A DNA stretch of 40,362 nt from an uncultured Parolsenella sp. (GTDB taxonomy: Bacteria; Actinomycetota; Coriobacteriia; Coriobacteriales; Atopobiaceae): NCBI RefSeq assembly GCF_934660935.1, contig NZ_CAKUIH010000014.1:1-40362 (forward strand), read 5' to 3'. Numbering within the stretch: the first letter of the stretch is position 1; each line of letters starts with the position of its first letter. Shown here in pieces: positions 16,401-24,670 of this stretch. Position numbers and translations under genes: made by a program. The notes beneath the pieces are model-generated. The model did not search any database and was not told the origin of the DNA. It worked only from the letters and a program-made list of their open reading frames with translations.

Positions 16401-18005
16401 GTGAAGACGCTTGGCAGGGCACTTGCCCTTATGACGATGCTCGTATCTTGCGTGTTTGCGGCACCCACGTTGGCGTTTGCCACGGAATCTAACGTCTTCG
16501 AAGTGGGCAATAGCGCGGAGTTCAACAGTGCCGTTGCTGCCATCAACGGGAAAACGGAAACGGGCGGAGATTATGTTATCAAGCTGACTCATGACATCGA
16601 GTCATACGGCGCATCTTTCAGCTCGACCTGCACCACCACCATTCTCGGTAACGGCCACACCATAACTTTCCCTCGTCGAGATACTTCTCTTTACGTTCAG
16701 GAGGGCTCGCAGCTGAATCTGGGGTCTTCTGATGGCAGCGACACGCTGACCATCAAAGGCGAATCTGAGCAGAACAATGACGCCCCCGGCCTTCTGCACG
16801 TTGGGGGCACCTGCAACATGTTCTCTGGCGTGACGGTTTCTGATCGCGAGGGCAATAACTACTATGGCGGTGGCGTCACCGTGGAGGGCGGCACGTTCCA
16901 CATGTATGGCGGTACCATCAGAAACTGCGGCATAAACGGTGGATCCATCTGCTGGGGTGGAGGAGTCGCGGTGATGTTTGGCGGATCGTTCATCATGGAC
17001 GGCGGCGAAATCACGGGTTGTTATGCGGACTCCCCTGACGGATATACCAGCTATGGCGGCGGCGTGTTCGTGGCGTATGGATCGTCCTTCACCATGAATG
17101 GCGGAACCATCTCGGACAATCGTGCTGACGTGGGCGGCGGTGTCATGTTCTCCGGCAACTCTGCCGTGATGAACATCGGTGGGGGCTCCATCACCGGCAA
17201 CACGGCCACGATATGTGGCGGCGGACTCGCTGCGGTGGGGAACGACGGAGCGGTGATCGTGAACAATACGAAGCTCTGCAACAACGTCGCTGATGGTGCG
17301 GCGTCAGACGTTTACCTTGCCAATACGCCGGCGCAGCTGTCTTCTGCCGAAAGCATGGGTGAGCGCTACCTTGGCAGCAAGCCGGATGACGTGACCAACA
17401 AGAGGATCGACGGTTGGTATGTCGACGACGATTCTTCTCGCTATGTTGACCAGTCGAAGGACGAGCGCCAGGAGTATCTCGGCTATGCCGCCATCGACTC
17501 TGGAGACGAAGTCTGTCTGATCGCGGCGGGCAGCGGGTCCCTTTCTGAGTTCCATGCCAAGTACGAGTTCCAGAGCGCCACGCCGGGAATGTCGCTGCCG
17601 GACGATGTGCTGAACCTGATGCCCGAAGATACGAAGGCCTATGCGACGAACGACACGCTAAGTGCCATTGCGCCGGACAAGCGCGTGGTGGAGGTGTCCG
17701 GCGGCACGTGGGCGTTCAAGGGCTATGACCGTGAGTCCGTGGTGGCAGATACCACTACGGCGGACTCCAAGGGCAACGTGACCTTCGTTGGCGTCTGGGA
17801 GTTCGCGGGGAAGACCGGCTCGTCGACCGGCTCGGGGGACGGCAGCCAGAACGGGGCGAACAGCGCAGCTAACGCCGGCTCCTCGCAGGGCGGGACCTCT
17901 TCTGGGCTTCCCCAGACGGGAGACGTTGTAAGTGCGGCTCCCTATCTTGCGCTAGCCGCTTCTGCCGCGTCGCTGCTCTCCGCGCTTTGGCTGTCTAGGC
18001 GATAA
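16401..18005 (+). CDS. LPQTG-anchored surface protein, beta-helix plus SHIRT domain
   Basis: A 534-residue secreted protein with a GTG start. Residues 1-27 form a signal peptide ending at LAFATE. Residues about 30-310 are Gly/Asn/Thr-rich repeats of a right-handed parallel beta-helix type (GGGVTVEGGTFHMYGGTIRN, GGGVFVAYGSSFTMNGGTIS). A SHIRT-like domain follows at about 375-470 (HAKYEFQSATPGMSLPDDV to GTWAFKGYD). A Ser/Gly-rich linker leads to LPQTGD near residue 505, a hydrophobic segment and a final RR. This is the sortase-sorting signal, so the protein is covalently bound to the cell wall. It could be an adhesin or a glycan-binding protein; no catalytic residues were identified. No sortase gene is in the window. 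Confidence 0.87.
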   Translation: MKTLGRALALMTMLVSCVFAAPTLAFATESNVFEVGNSAEFNSAVAAINGKTETGGDYVIKLTHDIESYGASFSSTCTTTILGNGHTITFPRRDTSLYVQEGSQLNLGSSDGSDTLTIKGESEQNNDAPGLLHVGGTCNMFSGVTVSDREGNNYYGGGVTVEGGTFHMYGGTIRNCGINGGSICWGGGVAVMFGGSFIMDGGEITGCYADSPDGYTSYGGGVFVAYGSSFTMNGGTISDNRADVGGGVMFSGNSAVMNIGGGSITGNTATICGGGLAAVGNDGAVIVNNTKLCNNVADGAASDVYLANTPAQLSSAESMGERYLGSKPDDVTNKRIDGWYVDDDSSRYVDQSKDERQEYLGYAAIDSGDEVCLIAAGSGSLSEFHAKYEFQSATPGMSLPDDVLNLMPEDTKAYATNDTLSAIAPDKRVVEVSGGTWAFKGYDRESVVADTTTADSKGNVTFVGVWEFAGKTGSSTGSGDGSQNGANSAANAGSSQGGTSSGLPQTGDVVSAAPYLALAASAASLLSALWLSRR

Positions 18006-18022
18006 GGGCGAGCCTGCCTGAC

Positions 18023-18055
18023 AACCTGAAAAAGGGGCTGTCCCTTTTTCAGGTT
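18023..18055. terminator. palindromic repeat copy 1 (AACCTG arms)
   Basis: AACCTGAAAAAGGG pairs with CCCTTTTTCAGGTT around GCTGT, followed by TTTT. It lies 18 bases after the surface-protein stop and fits an intrinsic terminator. One core base differs from the other copies (GGGG for GGGA). Confidence 0.85.
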
Positions 18056-18181
18056 TTTTGCAGGCCTCCGGCGGTGGAGATGCAAAAAACATGGCGCTAA
18101 CGTGGGGAATGCGATTGTCCCCGCATATGACGTCATGACGGCTGGGGTCCCCGAGCTAGTAAAACTGACTTGCAAAGATGT

Positions 18182-18218
18182 GCCCCTCTGGCGAGAGCAT
18201 TCGTTGGAGGGGCTTTTT
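18182..18218 (+). terminator. intrinsic terminator in leader of the DUF4236 gene
   Basis: A GCCCCTC/GAGGGGC stem (18182-18188 and 18207-18213) with an 18-base loop is followed by TTTTT (18214-18218). No gene lies between the previous terminator (18055) and this one. It may end a short untranslated transcript or act as an attenuator for the gene at 18300. The 126 bases before it contain a GGGGA/TCCCC hairpin and the palindrome ATGACGTCAT at 18127-18136. Confidence 0.65.
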
Positions 18219-18299
18219 GCGCGCCCGCGGAAAGGCGCGCCAGGGATGTCCGCATCAACCCGTAAGATGGAGGCATACGCATCGAGTGGGGGAGTGAGC

Positions 18300-19256
18300 A
18301 TGGGTCTTCGATTCCACAAGTCCGTGTCCCTGGCTAAGGGCATCCGCGTCAACCTGAGCAAGAGCGGCCCGAGCCTGAGCCTCGGCCCCAAGGGCGCCAC
18401 GCTCAACATCAGCAAGAGGGGCGTGTATGCCTCCGCTGGCCTGCCGGGCACCGGCCTTTCCTATCGCACGAAGCTCGGCGGCTCCAAGCGCTCGTCCAAG
18501 TCCTCTGGCGCGAGCGAAGCCAGGAGCGTCGGCTCCGGTTCCGCGAGGTCTGTCGCCGCGGCGCGTCCGCGTCTCTCGCCCGACCTCGAGGAGCAGCAGC
18601 GCGTCTGGGCTGAGATGCAGGAGGAGTCCGAGAAGGAGAGCAGGGAGTTCATCGACATCTACAAGCTCGCTCCGCAGGTCCTGACTGCAGACGAGCTCTC
18701 CCAGCACCTCTCCAGGGCCGCCTTTACCACGGGCGAGCAGGGAAGGCTTGCCCTCGAGGCCGCCCTTTCGCTGGATGACGAGGTCATGGCGGACCTCGTG
18801 GAGGAGTGGCTCTCCAACCTCGAGATTCCCGCCACCGTGAGCGCGCAAATTGGGTGCGAGGACGGCCATCTCTACCTTGACCTCGACCTTCCGGAGATCG
18901 AGGACCTGCCTCAGACGACAACCAAACAGCTCGCCTCCGGCCAGGTGAAGGTCGTCGACAAGACCCAGAAGCAGCTCAAGGAGGAGTACGCGACCTGCGT
19001 GCTTGGCCTGGCGTTCTTTATGGCCGCTAATATCTTCGACCTCAACGCCAACATCGTGGAGGTCACGGTCTCCGGCTACACGCAGCGCAGGAACAAGAAC
19101 GGCGACATGGTGGACGATTACCTCTACTCCGCCAGGTTCCCCAGGGAGCAGCTCCGTGCCACCACGGTGACCAACCCGATCGAGGACATCAACGCCTTCG
19201 AGAGTCGCCTCAAGCTGGGTTCGACGTTCGCTTTCGGGTCGATCAACCCGTACTAG
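18300..19256 (+). CDS. DUF4236 domain protein
   Basis: A 318-residue protein. The start ATG 18300 follows GGGGGAG. The first ~55 residues are the DUF4236 module (MGLRFHKSVSLAKGIRVNLS, SGPSLSLGPKG, RGVYASAGLPGTGLSYRTKL). It is a Ser/Gly-rich beta module of unknown role found at the N-terminus of many bacterial proteins. A basic Ser-rich linker follows. Residues about 100-318 form a charged helical and mixed region not recognised (EEQQRVWAEMQEESEKESRE, DKTQKQLKEEYATCVLGLAF). No signal peptide or membrane segment is evident, so it is probably cytoplasmic. It is convergent with the YitT gene. Confidence 0.8.
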   Translation: MGLRFHKSVSLAKGIRVNLSKSGPSLSLGPKGATLNISKRGVYASAGLPGTGLSYRTKLGGSKRSSKSSGASEARSVGSGSARSVAAARPRLSPDLEEQQRVWAEMQEESEKESREFIDIYKLAPQVLTADELSQHLSRAAFTTGEQGRLALEAALSLDDEVMADLVEEWLSNLEIPATVSAQIGCEDGHLYLDLDLPEIEDLPQTTTKQLASGQVKVVDKTQKQLKEEYATCVLGLAFFMAANIFDLNANIVEVTVSGYTQRRNKNGDMVDDYLYSARFPREQLRATTVTNPIEDINAFESRLKLGSTFAFGSINPY

Positions 19257-19293
19257 CGCGGCTGATCTCCCGCTGCCTCGCCAGGCGATAGCA

Positions 19294-19326
19294 AAGTTGA
19301 CAAAGGGACTGTCCCTTTGTCAACTT
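19294..19326. terminator. palindromic repeat copy 2 (GTTGAC arms)
   Basis: A 33-base perfect palindrome, AAGTTGACAAAGGGAC then T then GTCCCTTTGTCAACTT. It separates the convergent DUF4236 and YitT genes, ending 1 base before the YitT stop codon, and probably terminates both. Confidence 0.85.
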
Positions 19327-19327
19327 C

Positions 19328-20188
19328 CTACGCGCTCGCCAGGGTGGCGCCCGTGCTCTTGACGTGGTTGCCGATAATCTCAGAAACGTCCGAGATTGAG
19401 ACGAACGCCGAGTGGTCGACCGAGTCAATGACTTCGCGCAGCTCGCGTACCTCGTACTTCGTGATGACGCAGTAGAGGACCTTCTTCCTGCCGCTCAGCA
19501 TGCCCTCGCCCTCCATGATGGTGACGGTGCGGCCCATGCGGCGGTAGATCTGCTCGCAAATCTCCGCGGCGTCGTCCGTGACGATGAGGGCTGCCTTGAC
19601 CTGGTTCATCTCGGACTCGACCATATCGAGCACCTTCGACGTGATGAAGTAGGTGAGCAGCGAGTAGAGCGCGCGGTCGACGCCAAAGAGCACGCCGGCG
19701 ATGCCGTAGATGATGATGTTCATGCCAAGGACCATCTGTCCCACGGCGAGGTCGGTCTTCCTGCTGACGAGGATGGCCACGGCCTCGGTGCCGTCGAGGC
19801 AGCCGCCCCCGCGAATCACGATGCCCACGCCAAGGCCGAGGAGCACGCCGCCAAAGCAAACCGCGAGCAGGGTCTCGCCGGTGGCGTTCGCCCAGCCGTC
19901 GAAGAACTCGACGCACGCGGAGAACGTCGCCATCGAGAAGACGGCGCGCGCGGTAAAGCTGCGGCCGAGCTTGATGCCGCCCAGGATGACGAAGGGCGCG
20001 TTCAGGATGACCGTGAGCAGGGCGAGGGGAATGCCCGTCACGTGCGAGATCATCATGCCCACGCCGATGACGCCGCCATCCAGGATGGTGTTGGGGACGA
20101 GGAACTCCTCGACGGCGAAGGCCGCGATCGCGGAGCCGAGGGCGAGGAGCGCGTAGTTGATGACGGGGTGGGAGGGACGTCGATCCAT
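19328..20188 (-). CDS. YitT family membrane protein (DUF2179 C-terminus)
   Basis: A 286-residue integral membrane protein with about six hydrophobic segments in residues 1-185. It has the family motifs PNTILDGGVIGVGMMIS and GGGCLDGTEAVAILVSRKT. The C-terminal ~90 residues are the cytoplasmic DUF2179 domain (ALIVTDDAAEICEQIYRRMGRTVTIMEGEGML, VLYCVITKYEVREL). The transport substrate of the family is not established. It starts at ATG 20188 behind AAAGG. It lies 51 bases downstream of the EFR1 gene on the same strand and may be co-transcribed with it. Confidence 0.88.
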   Translation of the reverse strand: MDRRPSHPVINYALLALGSAIAAFAVEEFLVPNTILDGGVIGVGMMISHVTGIPLALLTVILNAPFVILGGIKLGRSFTARAVFSMATFSACVEFFDGWANATGETLLAVCFGGVLLGLGVGIVIRGGGCLDGTEAVAILVSRKTDLAVGQMVLGMNIIIYGIAGVLFGVDRALYSLLTYFITSKVLDMVESEMNQVKAALIVTDDAAEICEQIYRRMGRTVTIMEGEGMLSGRKKVLYCVITKYEVRELREVIDSVDHSAFVSISDVSEIIGNHVKSTGATLASA

Positions 20189-20239
20189 ATGAGATGCCTT
20201 TCTGTGTCGTAGGGCGCGACGCCGCGAGGGCCGTCGCTC

Positions 20240-20986
20240 CTACAGGAACAGCTCGTTTTCCTTTCGCGGGGCGCAGACGGGGCTGAGTTCCTCGGCCTTG
20301 GCGGCCACGGCCGCGGCGTTGACCTCCCTGGCGTTGACGGGGCAGATCCTCAGGCAGCGCATGCAGCCGATGCATGTCTCGGGATCGGCGGCGAAGCCGT
20401 CCGTGTCGATCGCCTGCGCGGGACACTCCCTCGCGCAGAGGCCGCAGCCGACGCAGGTGCCGGTGGGCTGGGGGACGAGGCCGCCACGGCCTCCCTGCTT
20501 GTACGGACGATTGCCGGGAATGGCCGGCGTGTCCGTCGCCTCCTCGGCGATGCGCCTGGCGAAGCCCCTGAGCTGCGCGGCATCCGCGGCATCGGGCCTG
20601 TCGGTGGCGAACTGGGGGAAGATCGAGTGCTCGGCGATGGCCGCCACCGCGGCGACGACGTTGAAGCCGCAAGCCCTGGCCGTATCCTCCATCTCCGCCA
20701 GGGTGTCCTCGAATGCGCGGTTGCCATAGACGCAGATGAGGGTGCACGCCGCGCCGTTACCGGGGATGCGGCTCAGGCGCTCCGTGGCGATGGTGGGGAC
20801 CCTGCCGCCAAAGGAGGGCAGGGCGATAAGAACCTGGTCATCCCCGTCGATGGCACAGGTGGAGAAGTCCTTCTCGGGATTGGCGAGGTCGATGGTATTG
20901 ACTTCGCCCTCCCAACCCTCGGCGAAGGCGTGGGCGACCTTCGCGGTGCCGCCGGTGGGGCTGAATACGATTTCGACGATGCGCAC
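20240..20986 (-). CDS. EFR1 family flavodoxin-ferredoxin
   Basis: A 248-residue two-domain electron carrier. Residues 1-165 are a flavodoxin fold with the FMN loop FSPTGGTAKVAHAF and IALPSFGGRVP. The C-terminal part has two 4Fe-4S motifs, CVGCGLCARECPAQAI and CIGCMRCLRICPVNAR. The EFR1 family combines these domains in one chain; a redox carrier role is expected and the physiological partner is unknown. The GTG start at 20986 follows AAAAGGAGAGG. It is divergent from the nitroreductase gene, with a 91-base shared promoter region containing an AT-rich stretch near 21000-21025. Confidence 0.88.
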   Translation of the reverse strand: MRIVEIVFSPTGGTAKVAHAFAEGWEGEVNTIDLANPEKDFSTCAIDGDDQVLIALPSFGGRVPTIATERLSRIPGNGAACTLICVYGNRAFEDTLAEMEDTARACGFNVVAAVAAIAEHSIFPQFATDRPDAADAAQLRGFARRIAEEATDTPAIPGNRPYKQGGRGGLVPQPTGTCVGCGLCARECPAQAIDTDGFAADPETCIGCMRCLRICPVNAREVNAAAVAAKAEELSPVCAPRKENELFL

Positions 20987-21077
20987 GGCCTCTCCTTTTG
21001 GTATTTATGGGAGTACTCTACGTAATGATACAAGGCGGCCGCGATGTCGCCCGCGGATATACGGAGGCGAATGCGTG

Positions 21078-21950
21078 ATGGCTATGGACGACAGTGCTGC
21101 TGCTACGACGTTGAGCGGGGCGATGGACATCGGTGGCATGCCGGTGGGTAACGACGAGGCGCCCGTGCTGGAAAACCCCGTGCTCGCTGCGATCGAGCGG
21201 CGTTCGTCCACGCGCTCGTTCGCCAAGGACACCGAGGGTCGCGCTCTTCCCGTGACGGATGGGCAAAGGCTTGCCGTTCTCCATGCCGCGAGTCGTGCGC
21301 CCTCCGCCGGCGCCATGATGATGTACTCGATCATCGATGTCCGCGAGCAGGCGACGCTCGACCGCCTCTGCGTGCTGTGCGACGGCCAGCCCATGATCTC
21401 GCATGCTCCATGGGCACTCTTGTTCGTTGCCGACTACGTCAAGTGGATCGACCTGTTCGAACACGTGGGCTGCTTCACAGATGAATTCGCGGAGCGTACG
21501 GGCAAGGCGCCGCGTCGCGAGCCAGGCCTTGGCGAGTTGGGACTCGCGCTACAGGACACCGTGTGCGCCGCGCAGAACGCCGTGATCGCTGCCGAGGCCG
21601 TGGGTCTCGGTAGCTGCTACGTTGGCGACATCCTCGAGCACGCGGAGGAGGTCTCTGAGCTCCTTGGCCTGCCGCCGCACACACTTCCCCTTGGCATGCT
21701 CATCCTGGGTACGCCCGCCAAGGAGCGCCCCGCCATTGGACATCCGGTGAAGAACCTCGTGATGAGAGAGCGCTATCACCGGGCGACTCCGGAGGAGATG
21801 GACGCACAGGTCGCGGAGATGGACGCGATGTTCCGCCCACATGCAACGGAGGCGGGAGAGCGCGTCTGTGACATCTACACGCGTAAGCACACGAGTGGTT
21901 TCATGGTCGAGATGGGCCGCTCGATGGGGGAGTGGCTCCGCCGCTGGTAG
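21078..21950 (+). CDS. nitroreductase family protein
   Basis: A 290-residue FMN-dependent oxidoreductase of the nitroreductase fold. The FMN-binding start is AAIERRSSTRSF, followed by AASRAPSAGAMMMYSII, and the typical AAQNAVIAAEAVGLGSCYVGDI and LPLGMLILGTP segments lie near residues 165-225. The C-terminus (residues 235-290) is an extension rich in charged and aromatic residues. ATG 21078 is chosen, with GGAGG 10 bases upstream; an adjoining GTG at 21075 would have better spacing. Reduction of nitro compounds, quinones or similar substrates with NAD(P)H is the family role. Confidence 0.85.
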   Translation: MAMDDSAAATTLSGAMDIGGMPVGNDEAPVLENPVLAAIERRSSTRSFAKDTEGRALPVTDGQRLAVLHAASRAPSAGAMMMYSIIDVREQATLDRLCVLCDGQPMISHAPWALLFVADYVKWIDLFEHVGCFTDEFAERTGKAPRREPGLGELGLALQDTVCAAQNAVIAAEAVGLGSCYVGDILEHAEEVSELLGLPPHTLPLGMLILGTPAKERPAIGHPVKNLVMRERYHRATPEEMDAQVAEMDAMFRPHATEAGERVCDIYTRKHTSGFMVEMGRSMGEWLRRW

Positions 21951-21954
21951 GCAC

Positions 21955-21984
21955 GGCGGCGAGGGAGGCGGCTCCGTCGCCGCC
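21955..21984 (+). terminator. GC hairpin after nitroreductase
   Basis: An 8-bp perfect stem, GGCGGCGA (21955-21962) with TCGCCGCC (21977-21984), starts 4 bases after the nitroreductase stop. There is no T-tract, so it could be a terminator or only a transcript-end stabiliser. Confidence 0.5.
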
Positions 21985-22037
21985 TGTGGTTAGGCGGGCC
22001 TTGCTCGCGCTATCATGCTGTGCCGGGAGGCTGGAAT

Positions 22038-24401
22038 ATGAAACTCGACGAGCTTGAAATTGGCAAGGACGCGGTGATTGCGTCGGTGTCTGCGGATGAC
22101 GCGGCGCTCCGCCAGCATATCCTCGATATGGGCCTTACGCCCGGTACCGAGGTCACGATGATGAAGTACGCCCCCATGGGCGACCCCATGGAGATTCGCC
22201 TGCGCGGCTATGAGCTCACGCTTCGCCGTGACACCGCCGCGAGGATCGAGCTCGTTGGCGTGCATGATACGGACACCGCTCCGCGCGTCGCGCCCAAGAC
22301 GGGCGCCACGGCTCACCCGGCATTGAGTGAGGGCGTGCATCCCCGCAGCGCGACCAAGGCGATGCCGGAGGGCGAGCCCCTCACCTTCGCGCTCGCCGGC
22401 AACCAGAACTGCGGCAAGACCACGCTCTTCAACCGTCTGACCGGCTCGAACCAACACGTCGGCAACTTCCCCGGCGTGACGGTCGATCGCAAGGACGGAC
22501 AGATTCGCAATCACCCCGAGGCGACGGTCACGGACCTCCCGGGCATCTACTCGCTCTCGCCCTACACGGGCGAGGAGGTCGTGAGTCGCCAGTTCATCAT
22601 CGACGCCAACCCCGACGCCGTGATCGACATCGTCGATGCCACGAACATCGAGCGTAACCTCTATCTGACGCTCCAGCTCATGGAGCTCGACCGCCCCATG
22701 GTCATCGCGCTCAACATGATGGACGAGGTCACTGCCAACGGCGGCACCATCGACGTGAACCTGCTCGAGAGCCTGCTCGGCGTGCCCGTGGTTCCCATCT
22801 CCGCCGCCAAGAACGAGGGTATCGGCGAGCTCGTGGAGCATGCGATGCATGTCGCGCGCTATGGCGAGCGCCCTGGCCGTGTCGACTTCTGCTCGAGCTC
22901 TGAGGATGCGCCTGACCACGGTGCCCTTCACCGTTGCATCCATGGTATCGCCAAGCTGATCGAGGACCACGCACGCGCCGCGTCGATTCCCGTTCGCTTT
23001 GCGGCAACCAAGCTCGTCGAGGGGGACGAGCTCGTTATCAAGGCCCTCGGTCTTGACGAGAACGAGCTGCAGGGTATCGGACACGTCATTCGCCAGATGG
23101 AGGAGGAGTCCGGCACGGATCGCTTCTCCGCTCTTGCGGACATGCGCTTTACCTTCATTGAGAGCGTGTGCAGCGCCTGCGTGGTCAAGCCGCGGGAGAG
23201 CCGCGAGCACAAGCGTTCCGTGGCGATCGATCGCGTGCTCACGGGCCGCTATACCGCGGTTCCCGCGTTTCTCGTCATCATGGCGCTCGTGTTTTGGCTC
23301 ACGTTTGGCGTGGTCGGCGCGGCGCTGCAGGGTCTGCTCGAGAACCTCGTCGACGCGGGTATCGAGGCTGCGGACGTGGCGCTTGCGGCGTTTGGCACGA
23401 ATGAGGTCGTCCGCTCGATGGTGGTCGATGGCGTGCTCACGGGTGTTGGCAGCGTGATCTCGTTCCTGCCCATCATCGTGGTCCTGTTCCTCCTGCTCTC
23501 GATTCTCGAGGACTCGGGCTATATGGCACGCGTGGCCTTCGTTATGGATAAGTTCCTGCGTCGCTTTGGCTTGTCCGGGCGAAGCTTCGTGCCGATGCTC
23601 GTGGGCTTTGGCTGCAGCGTCCCGGCGATCATGTCGACGCGCACCCTTCCGTCCGAGCACGACCGCAAGATGACGGTCATGCTCACGCCCTTCATGAGCT
23701 GCTCTGCAAAGCTGCCGGTCTACGGTCTGCTTTGCGCGGCGTTCTTCCCCAATGCGACGGTCGCCGCGATGGTCGCGCTCTACGTGCTGGGCGTCATCGT
23801 TGGTATGGTCGTTGCGGTGATCCTCAACCACACCGCGTTCAAGGGTGAGCCCGTCCCCTTTATCATGGAGCTTCCCAACTACCGTCTCCCCAGCGTCAAG
23901 ACGACGTTCATGCTCGCATGGGACAAGGCGAAGGGCTTCATCACCAAGGCGTTCACCATCATCTTCGCAGCGTCTGTCGTAATTTGGTTCCTCCAGACGT
24001 TCGACATTCGCTTCAACGTGGTTACGGACCAGTCGCACAGCATGCTTGCCAAGCTGGGCGGCCTGATTGCACCCGCGCTCGCACCGCTTGGGTTTGGCGA
24101 CTGGCGCGTCTCCACGGCACTCGTCTGCGGCCTCATCGCCAAGGAGAGTGTGATCTCGACGCTCACGGTGCTGCTTGGCTCGACTTCGGTCGCGGCGCTG
24201 TCCGAGCTGTTCACGCCGGCGACCGCCTTCGTGTTCCTCGTCTTCACGCTGCTCTATCCGCCGTGCGTGGCGGCCATTGGCACCGTTCGCTCCGAGCTGG
24301 GAGGGCGCTCCGCCGCTGCGGTCTTCGCTCTGCAGATCGGTGTCGCGTGGGTGGTGGCGTTCTTGTTTCATACGGTGTTCATACTGCTGGGGCTTGCATA
24401 G
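22038..24401 (+). CDS. feoB: ferrous iron transporter, FeoA-FeoB fusion
   Basis: A 787-residue protein. ATG 22038 follows GGGAGG. Residues 1-75 are a complete FeoA domain (LRQHILDMGLTPGTEVTMMK, MEIRLRGYELTLRR). A linker leads to the FeoB G domain from about 115: G1 AGNQNCGKTTLFN, G2 GVTVD, G3 DLPGIYSLSPYTGEE and G4 NMMDE. The membrane part has the two gate motifs, LVGFGCSVPAIMSTR and LTPFMSCSAKLPVYGLL. It imports Fe2+ across the inner membrane with GTP hydrolysis. The fused FeoA makes a separate feoA gene unnecessary. No clear Fur or DtxR box was found in the 87-base upstream gap. Confidence 0.93.
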   Translation: MKLDELEIGKDAVIASVSADDAALRQHILDMGLTPGTEVTMMKYAPMGDPMEIRLRGYELTLRRDTAARIELVGVHDTDTAPRVAPKTGATAHPALSEGVHPRSATKAMPEGEPLTFALAGNQNCGKTTLFNRLTGSNQHVGNFPGVTVDRKDGQIRNHPEATVTDLPGIYSLSPYTGEEVVSRQFIIDANPDAVIDIVDATNIERNLYLTLQLMELDRPMVIALNMMDEVTANGGTIDVNLLESLLGVPVVPISAAKNEGIGELVEHAMHVARYGERPGRVDFCSSSEDAPDHGALHRCIHGIAKLIEDHARAASIPVRFAATKLVEGDELVIKALGLDENELQGIGHVIRQMEEESGTDRFSALADMRFTFIESVCSACVVKPRESREHKRSVAIDRVLTGRYTAVPAFLVIMALVFWLTFGVVGAALQGLLENLVDAGIEAADVALAAFGTNEVVRSMVVDGVLTGVGSVISFLPIIVVLFLLLSILEDSGYMARVAFVMDKFLRRFGLSGRSFVPMLVGFGCSVPAIMSTRTLPSEHDRKMTVMLTPFMSCSAKLPVYGLLCAAFFPNATVAAMVALYVLGVIVGMVVAVILNHTAFKGEPVPFIMELPNYRLPSVKTTFMLAWDKAKGFITKAFTIIFAASVVIWFLQTFDIRFNVVTDQSHSMLAKLGGLIAPALAPLGFGDWRVSTALVCGLIAKESVISTLTVLLGSTSVAALSELFTPATAFVFLVFTLLYPPCVAAIGTVRSELGGRSAAAVFALQIGVAWVVAFLFHTVFILLGLA

Positions 24402-24472
24402 ACGCGCGGCGGGCTGCGCGACGCGTTCCGTTCTGTGGGGTTGTCCGTGGGTGAGTCAGTGCGGCGGCCGCC

Positions 24473-24566
24473 CGCGCGGCACGACAACCCTGCGGCGGAT
24501 GGCGCGCGCGGCGCGACAGCCCTGCGGCGGGATGGCTCGCGCGGTGCGACAGCCCCGCGGCAGCCG
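24473..24566. repeat. three degenerate tandem ~31-bp repeats
   Basis: The units at 24473-24502, 24503-24535 and 24536-24566 share CGCGCGG, then a CGACA(A/G)CCC(T/C)GCGGC core. They lie 71 bases after the feoB stop in a 269-base spacer without genes. No long uniform spacer or conserved repeat is present, so this is not a CRISPR array. Confidence 0.7.
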
Positions 24567-24581
24567 TCCACGCGACATCCT

Positions 24582-24603
24582 ATTTCTGACGTATGCCAGA
24601 AAT
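24582..24603. promoter_or_regulatory. operator-like near-palindrome, site 1
   Basis: ATTTCTGACGTATGCCAGAAAT is 22 bases long in total, with arms TTTCTG and CAGAAA. It matches site 2 in core plan (CTGACrTATGyCAG). It lies about 55 bases upstream of site 2 and likely binds the DUF134 regulator encoded next. Confidence 0.6.
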
Positions 24604-24636
24604 GTCTTGCAATCCTCATCGACGGGCGTAATGTAT

Positions 24637-24656
24637 TTCCTGACATATGTCAGGAA
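24637..24656. promoter_or_regulatory. operator-like perfect palindrome, site 2
   Basis: TTCCTGACATATGTCAGGAA is a perfect 20-base palindrome centred 24 bases before the ATG of the DUF134-NifX gene. Its position over the probable transcript start suggests repression, most simply autoregulation by the gene's own helix-turn-helix domain. Confidence 0.65.
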
Positions 24657-24670
24657 TGGAGCTGGAGTAT

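Noticed and set aside
18102..18299. N-terminal extension of the DUF4236 protein
   Set aside because: It runs across a terminator hairpin; the ATG at 18300 has a good ribosome-binding site and starts exactly at the conserved domain.
21990..24371. 793-codon open frame antisense to feoB
   Set aside because: It is the same length as the real gene on the other strand and rich in Arg/His/Glu; a high-GC shadow without family motifs.
24473..24566. Possible CRISPR array in the feoB spacer
   Set aside because: Units are degenerate and contiguous, with no spacers.
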